This document shows positions 54,417-62,527 of a stretch of 64,000 nt of DNA, one piece after another. This DNA is from Rhodococcus rhodochrous (GTDB taxonomy: Bacteria; Actinomycetota; Actinomycetes; Mycobacteriales; Mycobacteriaceae), in NCBI RefSeq assembly GCF_900187265.1, contig NZ_LT906450.1:3959444-4023443 (forward strand). The letters run 5' to 3'. A model generated the notes under the pieces. It searched no databases and was not told the origin of the DNA. It worked only from the letters and a program-made list of their open reading frames with translations. Position 1 is the first letter of the stretch. Every line of letters starts with the position of its first letter. Position numbers and translations under genes: made by a program.

Positions 54417-55256
54417 GTGCGGAATCGAGGACCCGTCGGTGTCGTCACGCGCGGCACCACCGGCATCAACAGGCTGCGCCGCAGCGACCGCTGGGCGATG
54501 CACGACCCTCACATCACGAGGGCGTTGACGCACGCCGCCGACCCGCTGGTGGTCGATCTGGGTTACGGCGCCATGCCGGTGACGACCCTCGAACTCGCCG
54601 CGCGGCTGCGTCGGGTCCGCAGCGATCTGCGTGTGGTCGGTCTCGAGATCGATCCGGACCGTGTGGTCCCGGGCCGCGACGGTGTCGAGTTCGCCCGGGG
54701 CGGTTTCGAACTCGCGGGCCTGCGCCCCACCCTGGTCCGGGCCTTCAACGTGCTCCGGCAGTATCCGGAGGAGGCGGTCGAACCGGCGTGGGCGCACCTG
54801 CGTTCCGGTCTCGCTCCCGGCGGCCTGCTCATCGACGGCACCTGTGACGAGCTGGGCCGGCGCTGCGCCTGGGTGCTCCTCGACGAGCACGGTCCCCGTT
54901 CGCTGACCCTGGCGTGGAGTCCGTTCCATGTGGAGAGACCGTCCGACGTCGCCGAACGGTTGCCGAAGGCGCTGATCCACCGGAACGTCCCGGGCGAGCC
55001 GATCCACGCGCTGCTCCGCGCGGCCGACCGCGCGTGGGCGACGAGCGCTCCGCACGCGGCGTTCGGGCCGCGGATCCGGTGGAAGGCGACGCTCGAGCTG
55101 CTGCAGGATCAAGGCTTCCCGGTGTCCCCGCCCCGCCGCCGTCTGCGCGACTGCGTGCTGACGGTGCCGTGGGACGCGGTCGCGCCTACCGGCGCACCTG
55201 TCGCATCCGAGCGAGTCGGCCGAGGAACTGCGCTCGGCGCGCTCGTCGCGGTCTGA
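54417..55256 (+). CDS. Class I SAM-dependent methyltransferase
   Basis: This 279-residue protein has a Rossmann-like SAM domain. Motif I is LVVDLGYGAMPVTTLELAAR near 44-63, the acidic loop is VVGLEIDPDRV near 73-83, and LAPGGLLIDGTCDELGRRC is near 132. The acceptor is unknown. An RNA/tRNA or small-molecule role cannot be separated by eye. It starts with GTG at 54417, four bases past the DUF2505 stop. It converges on the AbiEi-type gene 12 bp downstream. No close neighbour suggests its substrate. Confidence 0.72.
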   Translation: MRNRGPVGVVTRGTTGINRLRRSDRWAMHDPHITRALTHAADPLVVDLGYGAMPVTTLELAARLRRVRSDLRVVGLEIDPDRVVPGRDGVEFARGGFELAGLRPTLVRAFNVLRQYPEEAVEPAWAHLRSGLAPGGLLIDGTCDELGRRCAWVLLDEHGPRSLTLAWSPFHVERPSDVAERLPKALIHRNVPGEPIHALLRAADRAWATSAPHAAFGPRIRWKATLELLQDQGFPVSPPRRRLRDCVLTVPWDAVAPTGAPVASERVGRGTALGALVAV

Positions 55257-55267
55257 GACCCCGTCGG

Positions 55268-55885
55268 TCAGCCCGCGGCGAGGAGCGCGAGCTCGATCCG
55301 GTCGGCCACCGCGGCCGGCTGGTTCGCCACCGCGGCGTGCAGCTGGTCGGAGTCGACCCGGCCGAGCGCGATCGCGTCGCCGACGAGTTCGTCGAGCACT
55401 TCCTGGGACACGCCACCGGCCGCGAGGTCGACCGCGGTGCGGGCGGGAGTGGTGATCCGGAAGGCCCCGACGACCTCGCAGTCCTCCTCCGCCAGCGTCC
55501 GGTGGTGCAGCGCGAGCCGGTTGCTCGGCACGGTGCGCTGGTCGGGGGTGGACAGGTGCAGGAAGCGCGGCTGGAGGTGACCCATGCCGTGCAGGTCGGC
55601 GGCGCTCTGGTGCGAGACGACCGCTTCCCCCTCGTACCAGGTGCACCACTGGGCGAACTCGTCGAACTTCGTCCGTGGGCTGTCGCTGAGGCGGAACAGT
55701 TCGGTCTCGACGCGGATCCACAGTCCCGCCTCGATGCGTTCCGCGAAGTCGTGAGCTGCTATTCCGTGACCGACGGCCTGGCGTGCGGTGAAGAACCCGG
55801 CTTGCGTGGCGGCGAGGCGCCGCAGCGAGTCGTCGGCATCGGCCCGCCCGGTTGCGTCGTAACCTGAATCCGTCCACCCTGTCAT
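55268..55885 (-). CDS. AbiEi-type antitoxin-domain protein, no toxin partner visible
   Basis: This 205-residue protein has the N-terminal winged helix of type IV AbiEi antitoxins, LRRLAATQAGFFTARQAVGH near 22-41 with GLWIRVETELFRLSD near 54-68. A C-terminal region (about 90-200) matches the AbiEi middle domain. AbiEi normally represses and counteracts the nucleotidyltransferase toxin AbiEii, but no such gene is next to it: neighbours are a methyltransferase and a DUF2993 protein. It may be an orphan regulator, as is common in actinobacteria. The ATG at 55885 is a plain start. Confidence 0.7.
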   Translation of the reverse strand: MTGWTDSGYDATGRADADDSLRRLAATQAGFFTARQAVGHGIAAHDFAERIEAGLWIRVETELFRLSDSPRTKFDEFAQWCTWYEGEAVVSHQSAADLHGMGHLQPRFLHLSTPDQRTVPSNRLALHHRTLAEEDCEVVGAFRITTPARTAVDLAAGGVSQEVLDELVGDAIALGRVDSDQLHAAVANQPAAVADRIELALLAAG

Positions 55886-55989
55886 GGCGCCCAGCGTAGC
55901 CGACGAATGTGGTACACCTCACATATTTTCCTCATCCGGCGGCCGTGTGCTCAGTCGATCCTCAGTGTCTTCCGGAAGAATCGGCGACC

Positions 55990-56739
55990 ATGACGCAACG
56001 GAAGCGCAACCGCACCGTCACGATCGCCGTCGTTCTCGTCGCGGCGCTGGTCGCAGTCCTGGTGGGCGCGGAGGTGTACGTCCGCAACCGCGCGACCACG
56101 TGCCTCGCCCAGTCCTTCGAGAGCGAGCTCGGCACGGGAGTCGACGTCGACCTGAGCTGGAAGCCGGTACTGCTGCAGCTGCTCGACCGGCAGGTTCCCT
56201 CGGTCGCCCTCGACAGCGACGACACCGCCTTCGGTCCCGCCCAGCAGATGCAGGTGCACGCCGAGGTCAACGATGTCGACCTGCGCGACTCCGCCGAGGG
56301 CGCCGGCACCATCGGCAGCTCGAGTGCCGACGTGTCGTGGCCGACCTCCGGGATCCTCGCGACCGTGCAGAGCCAGCCGGTCGGCGGCCTCGTCACCGAC
56401 GTCACGGCCGACGAGAACGCGGGCACCCTGACGTTCACGGTCGGCGGTCAGGGTCTTGCGGAGTTCACCGCGCGACCGGTGGTGAACAGCGGCGTGGTGA
56501 CGGTCGAGACGACGGACGCGACGATCCTCGGCATCGGGCTCCCGACGGCCCTCGTCGACGGCGTCGTGGAGATCCTGACCTCGGGTCTGCAGCAGTACCC
56601 GCTGGGGATGCAGGCCACCGAGGTGAACGTCACCGACGCCGGCATCGATCTCCGCCTCGAGGGTGGCCGCTTCGTGCTGCCGGAGGCCCCGCAGGGACAG
56701 CAGCAACAGCAGGAGGGCAGCTGCGGCCTCCTGTCGTGA
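55990..56739 (+). CDS. DUF2993 / LmeA-like phospholipid-binding exported protein
   Basis: This 249-residue protein has an N-terminal membrane anchor or signal (residues 9-28, VTIAVVLVAALVAVLVGAEV) and an exported DUF2993 domain. LmeA (Rv0817c) of that family binds phosphoinositides and acts in lipomannan elongation. Here only the family is certain. It ends in a Gln-rich linker (GQQQQQEG) and SCGLLS with a terminal cysteine. The ATG at 55990 is the most natural start. Its counterpart near deoC in mycobacteria is Rv0479c (from memory). It converges on deoC. Confidence 0.75.
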   Translation: MTQRKRNRTVTIAVVLVAALVAVLVGAEVYVRNRATTCLAQSFESELGTGVDVDLSWKPVLLQLLDRQVPSVALDSDDTAFGPAQQMQVHAEVNDVDLRDSAEGAGTIGSSSADVSWPTSGILATVQSQPVGGLVTDVTADENAGTLTFTVGGQGLAEFTARPVVNSGVVTVETTDATILGIGLPTALVDGVVEILTSGLQQYPLGMQATEVNVTDAGIDLRLEGGRFVLPEAPQGQQQQQEGSCGLLS

Positions 56740-56756
56740 CCGAGGAGGCCGGTCCG

Positions 56757-56796
56757 GCAGACCGTCGAGAGCTGCTCAGCTCTGCAGACCGTCGAG
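56757..56796. repeat. 13-bp direct repeat around the deoC stop codon
   Basis: GCAGACCGTCGAG occurs identically at 56757-56769 and 56784-56796, with the deoC stop (56776-56778) in between. The palindrome AGAGCTG-CT-CAGCTCT (56768-56783) fills the gap, so a hairpin with the stop at its centre can form. Confidence 0.7.
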
Positions 56797-57441
56797 GACC
56801 GCGCGACTACCGGACAACCCGAGGCGCGTGGCCCCGGCGTCGATCATCGCGGTCGCGCTCATGGCGGTGCGGATTCCGCCGCTCGCCTTGATGCCGAGCC
56901 GGCCGCCCACCGTCTCCGCCATGAGCGCGACCGCGTGGGTGGTGGCGCCGCCCGCGGGATGGAAGCCGGTGGAGGTCTTCACGAAGTTCGCCCCGGCCTT
57001 CTCCGCGGCGCGGCACACCTCGACGATCGCCTCGTCGGAGAGCACGGCGGATTCGATGATGACCTTGAGGACCGGGTCGAACCCGATCGCTTCGCGCACG
57101 GTGAGGATGTCGGCGAGGACGGCGTTGTAGTCGCCGGCCACCGCTGCCCCCACGTCGATCACCATGTCGATCTCGCGTGCACCCTCGTCGACGGCAAGTC
57201 GCGCCTCGGCGCCCTTGATGAGCGAATGGTGCTTGCCCGACGGGAAACCGACGACCGTCGCGACCGTGACCCCCTCGGCCCGCAGGGGCAGCATCGACGG
57301 CGACACGCACACCGCATACACGCCGAGCTCGACGGCTTCGTCGACGAGGGCCCGCACGTCCTGTGAGGACGCTTCGGGTTTGAGGAGGGTGTGGTCGATC
57401 ATCGACGCGACCTGCGTGCGGGTCAACGGGGTTCCGGACAT
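56776..57441 (-). CDS. deoC: Deoxyribose-phosphate aldolase (DeoC)
   Basis: This 221-residue class I aldolase cleaves 2-deoxyribose-5-phosphate to glyceraldehyde-3-phosphate and acetaldehyde. It has [12 protein letters not shown] near 14-25, [10 protein letters not shown], and the Schiff-base lysine in [13 protein letters not shown] near 150; a further Lys is in GIKASGGIR near 181. The ATG at 57441 is a standard start, and the family length of about 220 fits. It diverges from a GNAT gene. Its 3' end carries the direct repeat and palindrome described separately. M. tuberculosis has the same gene here (Rv0478, from memory). Confidence 0.94.
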   Translation of the reverse strand: MSGTPLTRTQVASMIDHTLLKPEASSQDVRALVDEAVELGVYAVCVSPSMLPLRAEGVTVATVVGFPSGKHHSLIKGAEARLAVDEGAREIDMVIDVGAAVAGDYNAVLADILTVREAIGFDPVLKVIIESAVLSDEAIVEVCRAAEKAGANFVKTSTGFHPAGGATTHAVALMAETVGGRLGIKASGGIRTAMSATAMIDAGATRLGLSGSRAVLDGLQS

Positions 57442-57541
57442 GACTGCAGCTTCCCACACGGCGGGCCCGAGCATCCGGAACCGCCTCGCAGCTTCGGTAA
57501 TCCACTCGCGCGCGGTCCCCTCCGGCACCCACAATGATCGC

Positions 57542-58075
57542 GTGCTGATCCGTCGAGAACTCCCCGCCGACGTCCGTGCGATCGCCGACGTGCATCGCAC
57601 CGCCTTCGCACCGTTCGCCCCGGAGGGCTGCGAGCCGGTCGAACCCGGTCTGGTCGCGTCGTTGCGGGCGAGCGACGCGTGGCTGCCCCCGTTGTCGCTC
57701 GTGGCCGAGGACGTCTCGGGCGCGATCGTCGGTCACGTGGTCGCCACTCGCGGTCATGTCGGCAGCACTCCTACCCTGGGCCTCGGTCCGCTCGGTGTCC
57801 GTCCCGATTCGCAGCGCTCCGGTGTGGGCGGCGCTCTCATGCACGCCGTTCTCGGAGCGGCGGACGCTCTGGACGAGTCGCTCGTGCTCCTGCTCGGGCA
57901 TCCCGACTACTACCCCCGTTTCGGTTTCGTGCCCGCCGCCGAACTCGGGATCTCCCCGGACGTCGAGGAGTGGACGTCCCATTTCCAGGCGCGGGCGCTC
58001 ACGGCACACGATCCCGAGCTGCGGGGTGCCTTCCGGTACGCCGAGCCGTTCTACGCTCTCGAGGAGCCGGCATGA
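57542..58075 (+). CDS. GNAT-family N-acetyltransferase
   Basis: This 177-residue protein has the GNAT fold. The acetyl-CoA pyrophosphate loop is [20 protein letters not shown] near 85-104, and the family-specific [20 protein letters not shown] near 119-138 places it in the YhbS-like group. The acceptor is unknown. The start GTG at 57542 is at the first residues of the domain ([11 protein letters not shown]). Its stop overlaps the ATG of the methyltransferase as ATGA, so the two are translationally coupled. It diverges from deoC with a 100-bp gap. Confidence 0.82.
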   Translation: MLIRRELPADVRAIADVHRTAFAPFAPEGCEPVEPGLVASLRASDAWLPPLSLVAEDVSGAIVGHVVATRGHVGSTPTLGLGPLGVRPDSQRSGVGGALMHAVLGAADALDESLVLLLGHPDYYPRFGFVPAAELGISPDVEEWTSHFQARALTAHDPELRGAFRYAEPFYALEEPA

Positions 58076-58962
58076 ACGACGATCCCGAGAATGTCCGGGC
58101 CGCCTCCGATGTCCGGGCCGATTCCGCCGAGACCGCGCGCACCTTCGACGCGGCGAGCGGTGATTTCGACGAGTTGACCCCGACGGTCTGGGGACCGGCC
58201 GGGCAGGCTCTGGTCTTCCAGCTCGGTGTCTCCCCCGGCGAGGCGGTGCTCGACGTGTGTTGCGGAACGGGATCGTCCGCGCTTCCCGCCGCCGCAGCAG
58301 TCGGACCCGAGGGGCTCGTCCACGGCGTCGACGTCGCCGACGAGATGCTCGAACGCGGCCGCGTGACCGCGGAACGCCGCGGACTGAAGAACATCGAGTT
58401 CGTCTGTGCGGACGCCTCGCAGTGGGAGGCGCCGTCGGACGTTCCCGCCGCCGGCTACGACGTGCTGTCGATCTCCTACGGGGTGTTCTTCCTCCCGGAC
58501 ATGGACCGCACCTTCTGGCGTCTGGTCTCGCTCGTGCGGCAGGGCGGACGCGCCGGCGTGACGGTCTGGCGACACGGCGCGATGGAGGAGTTCTCGTCGA
58601 TCGTGTTCGACGTCGCGTCCCTCCACTCCCCCGAACTGCGCGAGCGCGGCGCCCTGCGCGATCGAACACCGCTGCACCGGATCGACACGCCGGACACGCT
58701 CGAGGCGTGGCTCGCCGACGCCGGAACCGATTCCGTGGAGGTCCGCACCCTGTCGAATCTTCTTCCGGCGACGGACGAGTTGTGCTGGTCACTGGTGACG
58801 GGCACCGGTCTGCGCGCGGCGCTGACCGGGCTCGACTCAGGACGGGTGGCATCGGTGCGGGAGCAGATCGCCGAGGAGGTCACCGCACGCGGACTGCACA
58901 CGATCGACGCGACCACCCTCGTCGCCACGGGCACGGTTCGACGCCCTCCGGTGTCGGGCTGA
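58072..58962 (+). CDS. Class I SAM-dependent methyltransferase (UbiE/COQ5-like)
   Basis: This 296-residue protein has motif I VLDVCCGTGSSALPAAAAVG near 59-78, the acidic loop GLVHGVDVADEM near 82-93, and VCADASQWEAP near 112. Motif IV-like SISYGVFFLPDMDR is near 131. It resembles UbiE/Coq5-type and related small-molecule methyltransferases. Its acceptor is unknown; it is not obviously the menaquinone methyltransferase. The ATG overlaps the GNAT stop as ATGA. The first 25 residues are Asp/Glu-rich and disordered. purU lies 91 bp downstream. Confidence 0.78.
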   Translation: MNDDPENVRAASDVRADSAETARTFDAASGDFDELTPTVWGPAGQALVFQLGVSPGEAVLDVCCGTGSSALPAAAAVGPEGLVHGVDVADEMLERGRVTAERRGLKNIEFVCADASQWEAPSDVPAAGYDVLSISYGVFFLPDMDRTFWRLVSLVRQGGRAGVTVWRHGAMEEFSSIVFDVASLHSPELRERGALRDRTPLHRIDTPDTLEAWLADAGTDSVEVRTLSNLLPATDELCWSLVTGTGLRAALTGLDSGRVASVREQIAEEVTARGLHTIDATTLVATGTVRRPPVSG

Positions 58963-59053
58963 CGACCGGCAGCAGCGCCGACGGGGGCAGCGCCTACCGA
59001 AAGCAGAGCCGACCGGAAACAGAGCGCAACGTGTCACCTGAGACAATCGGGGC

Positions 59054-59941
59054 ATGACGCTCGCCTCATCCGCCGACGATCGACGTTACGTTCTGACCCT
59101 GGGCTGCCCGGACACCACCGGGATCGTCGCCCGCATCGCGACCTTCCTCGCGGAGGTCGGCGGCTCGATCGTCGAGGCGGCCTACCACGCCGACCAGGAC
59201 ACCGGCTGGTTCTTCACCCGCCAGGCCGTCCGGGCGTCGTCGATCCCGTTCGGCCTCGACGAGCTGCGCGAGAAGTTCGCGAGCGTCGCCGCCGACATCG
59301 GGCCGCAGACCGAATGGACGCTCTCCGACACCGGCAAGCGCAAGCGCGTCGTGCTGCTCGTGAGCAAGGAAGGGCACTGCCTGCACGACATCCTCGGACG
59401 TGTCGCCGCAGGGGAACTCGACGCCGAGATCTGCGCCGTCATCGGCAACCATCGCGATCTCGAACCGGTCGCGCAGCGGCACGGCATCACCTTCCACTAT
59501 GTGTCGTTCCCGAAGGATCCGGCCGAGCGCGGACCGGCCTTCGAGCAGGTCCGCAAGCTCGTCGACTCCCACGACCCGCACGCGGTGGTCCTCGCCCGGT
59601 TCATGCAGGTGCTCCCGGAGGAGCTGTGCGAGCACTGGGCCGGCCGGGCGATCAACATCCACCACAGCTTCCTGCCGTCGTTCATCGGCGCACGGCCCTA
59701 CCATCAGGCCTTCACGCGCGGTGTGAAGCTCATCGGCGCGACCTGCCACTACGTCACCGCCGAACTCGACGCGGGCCCGATCATCGAGCAGGACGTCATC
59801 CGCGTCAGTCACAGCGACAGCGTCAGCGACATGGTCCGGCAGGGCCGCGACGTGGAGAAGCTGGTCCTCTCACGCGGTCTGCGCTGGCACCTCGAGGACC
59901 GGGTGCTGGTGCACGACAGCAAGACCGTCGTCTTCCGGTAG
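59054..59941 (+). CDS. purU: Formyltetrahydrofolate deformylase (PurU)
   Basis: This 295-residue enzyme hydrolyses 10-formyl-tetrahydrofolate to formate and tetrahydrofolate, balancing one-carbon units. It has an N-terminal ACT domain (about 8-85, starting YVLTLGCPDTTGIVARIATF) and a C-terminal formyltransferase-like domain. The latter contains INIHHSFLPSFIGARPYHQA near 203-222 and the catalytic Asp in GPIIEQDV near 245. The ATG at 59054 is a plain start. A perfect 12-bp hairpin starts 13 bp past the stop. It is cytosolic. Confidence 0.93.
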   Translation: MTLASSADDRRYVLTLGCPDTTGIVARIATFLAEVGGSIVEAAYHADQDTGWFFTRQAVRASSIPFGLDELREKFASVAADIGPQTEWTLSDTGKRKRVVLLVSKEGHCLHDILGRVAAGELDAEICAVIGNHRDLEPVAQRHGITFHYVSFPKDPAERGPAFEQVRKLVDSHDPHAVVLARFMQVLPEELCEHWAGRAINIHHSFLPSFIGARPYHQAFTRGVKLIGATCHYVTAELDAGPIIEQDVIRVSHSDSVSDMVRQGRDVEKLVLSRGLRWHLEDRVLVHDSKTVVFR

Positions 59942-59953
59942 ATCCCCGGAGCC

Positions 59954-59989
59954 GAAACCGGTCCACCCGCGAACGGATGGACCGGTTTC
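59954..59989. terminator. Terminator between purU and the convergent hydrolase
   Basis: GAAACCGGTCCA (59954-59965) pairs perfectly over 12 bp with TGGACCGGTTTC (59978-59989). Its 12-base loop and the short distance to both stops make it bidirectional. Confidence 0.85.
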
Positions 59990-60006
59990 GTGCGTGAGTG
60001 ATCGGC

Positions 60007-61044
60007 TCAGCCGACGGGCACACCGGCTCGTTCGACGAGGTGCGCGACCTCCTCGTCGAACCGATCGATCGCTTCGACCGAGCTCATGTGGCCGACTCCG
60101 TCGAGCACCACGAGACGTTCGAGGTTGCCCGCACGTTCGAGTTCCTCGGCAAGACGCCGGGCGTGGACCGGCGGGGTGAGACGGTCGGCGGTGCCGACCA
60201 GCACCGTCGTCGGGACGGTGAGGTTGCGCAGGCCCTCACGGATGTCGAGGGCGCTGAGGACCCTGCCCCAGCCGCCCCGCGTGCGCGGCGGGCAACCGAG
60301 CACGATCTTCTCGCAGAACTGCACCTCCGCGGTGCTCGCGCCGGGCGACAGGGCCACGTAGCGCAGGGCCCGCGTCGTCACCGGGGACGCGGCGAGCGGA
60401 ACCGTCGCGCCCATGAGCCGGCTCGCGACGGGCACCGGTACCCGCGGGAAGCGTTGCGGCAGCGGCACGATCGCCGAGTCGGCGACGAGCCGGTCGGTGC
60501 CGGTGCTCGCGAGCAGCACGCCCGCGACCGTGCGGTCGACGTTCTCCGGGTACTTCTCGGCCCACGCGATGATGCTCATCCCGCCCATGCTGTGACCGGT
60601 GAGTACGGCCTTCGCGCCGGGCCGGACCACGGCGTCGAGGACCGCCTGCAGATCGTCGGCGAGCACGTCGGCTCCCAGCGGCCGTGCCCCGGCCTCGCTG
60701 TCGCCGTGCCCGCGCTGGTCGTAGACCACCACCCGGTAGTTCTCCGCGAACGCGTTGATCTGCGGGGTCCAGTACGCGGCGTTGCACGTCCAACCGTGGC
60801 AGAACACCAGCACGGGAGCGTCCGCGTCGCCGTAGGCGAGCACGTTGAGCCGGGCACCGTCCTCGGCGCGGACGTCGAGGATCTCGGGTTCGAGTTCCGG
60901 TTCTCGCAGCAACTCGTGCGGCGCGACGTCCTCGGTACGGACGACCGTCCGACGACGCCGGCGGACGAGCACGGCGGTGGTCGCCGCGGCAGCGAGAACG
61001 ATCGAACCCGCGACGATCGACGCGGTCGGGGACGGCTTTCTCAC
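60007..61044 (-). CDS. Membrane-anchored alpha/beta hydrolase
   Basis: This 345-residue protein has an N-terminal anchor (about 8-27, ASIVAGSIVLAAAATTAVLV, followed by RRRRR) and an alpha/beta hydrolase domain. The oxyanion segment is FCHGWTCNAAYW near 82, the nucleophile elbow GHSMGG (about 147-152), and the acid and His are in LVGTADRLTPP and DGVGHMSS near the C-terminus. The Arg cluster after the helix suggests the domain is cytoplasmic. Substrate is unknown. It begins 40 bp after the AurF-like gene and is probably co-transcribed, so it may work on the product or a precursor of that enzyme. Confidence 0.8.
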   Translation of the reverse strand: MRKPSPTASIVAGSIVLAAAATTAVLVRRRRRTVVRTEDVAPHELLREPELEPEILDVRAEDGARLNVLAYGDADAPVLVFCHGWTCNAAYWTPQINAFAENYRVVVYDQRGHGDSEAGARPLGADVLADDLQAVLDAVVRPGAKAVLTGHSMGGMSIIAWAEKYPENVDRTVAGVLLASTGTDRLVADSAIVPLPQRFPRVPVPVASRLMGATVPLAASPVTTRALRYVALSPGASTAEVQFCEKIVLGCPPRTRGGWGRVLSALDIREGLRNLTVPTTVLVGTADRLTPPVHARRLAEELERAGNLERLVVLDGVGHMSSVEAIDRFDEEVAHLVERAGVPVG

Positions 61045-61084
61045 GGGTGGGATTCTCCTGTCGGTTCGGTGGAGCAGCGCGGCG

Positions 61085-62008
61085 TCACAGGACGTGCGCG
61101 CGACGCAGAAGCAGAGTGGACGGACCGCCGATCAGTCCCACCTCGTCGAGGAATTCGACGGTGCGGCGAGTGCCCTGGCGGAGCTTGTCGTGGTAATGCC
61201 TGTTCTCCCGCGCGGCCTTCTTCGCCTCGGCGACGTCGAGTCCGGCCGCCGCGTAGACCTGGTCGTTCACGAGGCTGGTGACGACGAAGTACGCGCTCAC
61301 CCCGAGGTGGATCCGGATCCATGCCCGCTCGAGACGACCGAGCCGGGCCGAGCGCCTGCGGGTCTCCTCGCGGGCGTAGCGGATGTGCCGCGACTCCTCC
61401 ACGACATGGACGTGGCTCACCGTCCGGGTGATGGGCTGCACCCGCTCGTCGCGCATGAAGTCGCGCTGCATCATGTCGAGGATCTCCTCGGCGAACAGGG
61501 TGCCGCCGTAGGCAAGGGCGCCGCGCGCGACGGCCTTGAACAACCGGCCGGTCTCGCGGATCCAGCGCTTGGGCCGGTAGGAGGGGATGCCGTATCGCTG
61601 CGCCGACCGCGCGAACATGATCGAGTGCCGGCATTCGTCGGCGATCTCGGTGAGCCCGAACTGCACGTAGGGGGTCGCCGGATCGTGCCGGTAGAGATCG
61701 CGCACGAGCATCTGCATGAGGATCATCTCGAACCAGATCCCGGTGCCGGCGATGCTCGCGGCCTCGTGCTCGGTGAGGGTGATGCGCTGATCCTCCGACA
61801 TGCGTTCCCACAGGTCGGTGCCGTAGAGACTGCACCATTCCGGGGTCATGCCGTACTTTCCGTCCACGAGCGGCGCATCCCAGTCGATCTCGAGCTCAGG
61901 ATTGTAGGAGAGCCGCGCCGACGAATCGAGCAGTCGTTGCGCGGTTTCCTGCCGGTGATCCGTGGAGTGTTCACCCGGCAGGCTGTCGTGCTTTCGAAGG
62001 AGCGTCAT
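61085..62008 (-). CDS. AurF-like diiron oxygenase
   Basis: This 307-residue protein has the helical diiron architecture of AurF (p-aminobenzoate N-oxygenase) and related proteins. Metal-ligand motifs are EIADECRH (E121, E125, H128) and HVHVVEESRHIRYA (H201, E204, E205, H208), with further acidic residues E94 and E174/E175 in the paired helices. The substrate is not known; AurF family members oxidise aryl amines or other small molecules. It is complete in length. It leads a two-gene operon with the membrane-anchored hydrolase. The upstream 160 bp include an AT-rich promoter-like stretch with an inverted repeat. Confidence 0.8.
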   Translation of the reverse strand: MTLLRKHDSLPGEHSTDHRQETAQRLLDSSARLSYNPELEIDWDAPLVDGKYGMTPEWCSLYGTDLWERMSEDQRITLTEHEAASIAGTGIWFEMILMQMLVRDLYRHDPATPYVQFGLTEIADECRHSIMFARSAQRYGIPSYRPKRWIRETGRLFKAVARGALAYGGTLFAEEILDMMQRDFMRDERVQPITRTVSHVHVVEESRHIRYAREETRRRSARLGRLERAWIRIHLGVSAYFVVTSLVNDQVYAAAGLDVAEAKKAARENRHYHDKLRQGTRRTVEFLDEVGLIGGPSTLLLRRAHVL

Positions 62009-62046
62009 CGCCGACCACCTCGTCTCGGAAAATTATCCGTTACCCG

Positions 62047-62071
62047 AAGTGTCATTATCTGGATCACACTT
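62047..62071. promoter_or_regulatory. Inverted repeat in the promoter region of the AurF-like gene
   Basis: AAGTGT (62047-62052) and ACACTT (62066-62071) form an inverted repeat with a 13-bp spacer. It overlaps an AT-rich stretch and a minus-strand TTGACA (62072-62077 as TGTCAA). Likely an operator; regulator unknown. Confidence 0.4.
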
Positions 62072-62097
62072 GTCAAGCGAAAGGGAGGCCCACCCGC

Positions 62098-62184
62098 CCT
62101 ACCACCGAGGACGACGGACCTCCCTGATCACCACCGCGGAGTTCGGACCCCGCAGTCATCACCGCGGAGCGGTCACCACCGCGG
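62098..62184. repeat. Degenerate repeats of ACCACCGCGGAG next to the DUF2516 stop
   Basis: Related units begin near 62098 (CCTACCACCGAGG), 62127 (ATCACCACCGCGGAG), 62158 (ATCACCGCGGAG) and 62172 (GTCACCACCGCGGG). The DUF2516 stop (62173-62175) lies in the last. They do not have the constant-spacer layout of CRISPR. Confidence 0.65.
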
Positions 62185-62466
62185 GCGCTGGACCTCCTCG
62201 ACCCGCGGGCGGACGTCCACGAGGTACACGCACACCGCGACGACCGCGATGATCCCGAGCAAACCCACCGCGCCGAAGACGACGAGGACGAGCAGCGCAG
62301 CCACGAGGATGCCGAGCCAGACGGGCTTGGTCAGCTTGTCGACGGCCGGAAACGCCTCGGCGGGCTGACGCACGACGTGGAACAACGCGAATCCCGCCCC
62401 GGCGATGGCGATGATCTGCAGCGCGAGGATGATCAGACCGGCAAGTGAATCGACATTCGTCACCAC
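62173..62466 (-). CDS. DUF2516 family membrane protein (Rv0476-like)
   Basis: This 97-residue protein has three hydrophobic segments (about 8-30, 47-64 and 66-85) and a charged C-terminus (RPRVEEVQRPRW). This matches DUF2516, next to hbhA in mycobacteria (Rv0476, from memory). Function is unknown. The start is GTG or ATG at 62466 before TNVDSLAGLIILA. It follows hbhA in the same direction but a strong hairpin lies between them, so it may have its own promoter. The stop codon lies in a repeat cluster. Confidence 0.78.
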   Translation of the reverse strand: MVTNVDSLAGLIILALQIIAIAGAGFALFHVVRQPAEAFPAVDKLTKPVWLGILVAALLVLVVFGAVGLLGIIAVVAVCVYLVDVRPRVEEVQRPRW

Positions 62467-62481
62467 ACCAGTCTACGAGAA

Positions 62482-62513
62482 TCGGCCCCCGTGCGAGTTC
62501 GCACGAGGGCCGA
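62482..62513 (-). terminator. Terminator after hbhA
   Basis: TCGGCCCCCGTGCGA (62482-62496) pairs with TCGCACGAGGGCCGA (62499-62513) at 14 of 15 positions with a 2-base loop. It begins 14 bp past the hbhA stop on the minus strand. Confidence 0.8.
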
Positions 62514-62527
62514 CCGATCGCTGCAGG

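Noticed and set aside
62098-62184. CRISPR array
   Set aside because: The repeated units are short and degenerate and have no constant spacer length; no cas gene is present.
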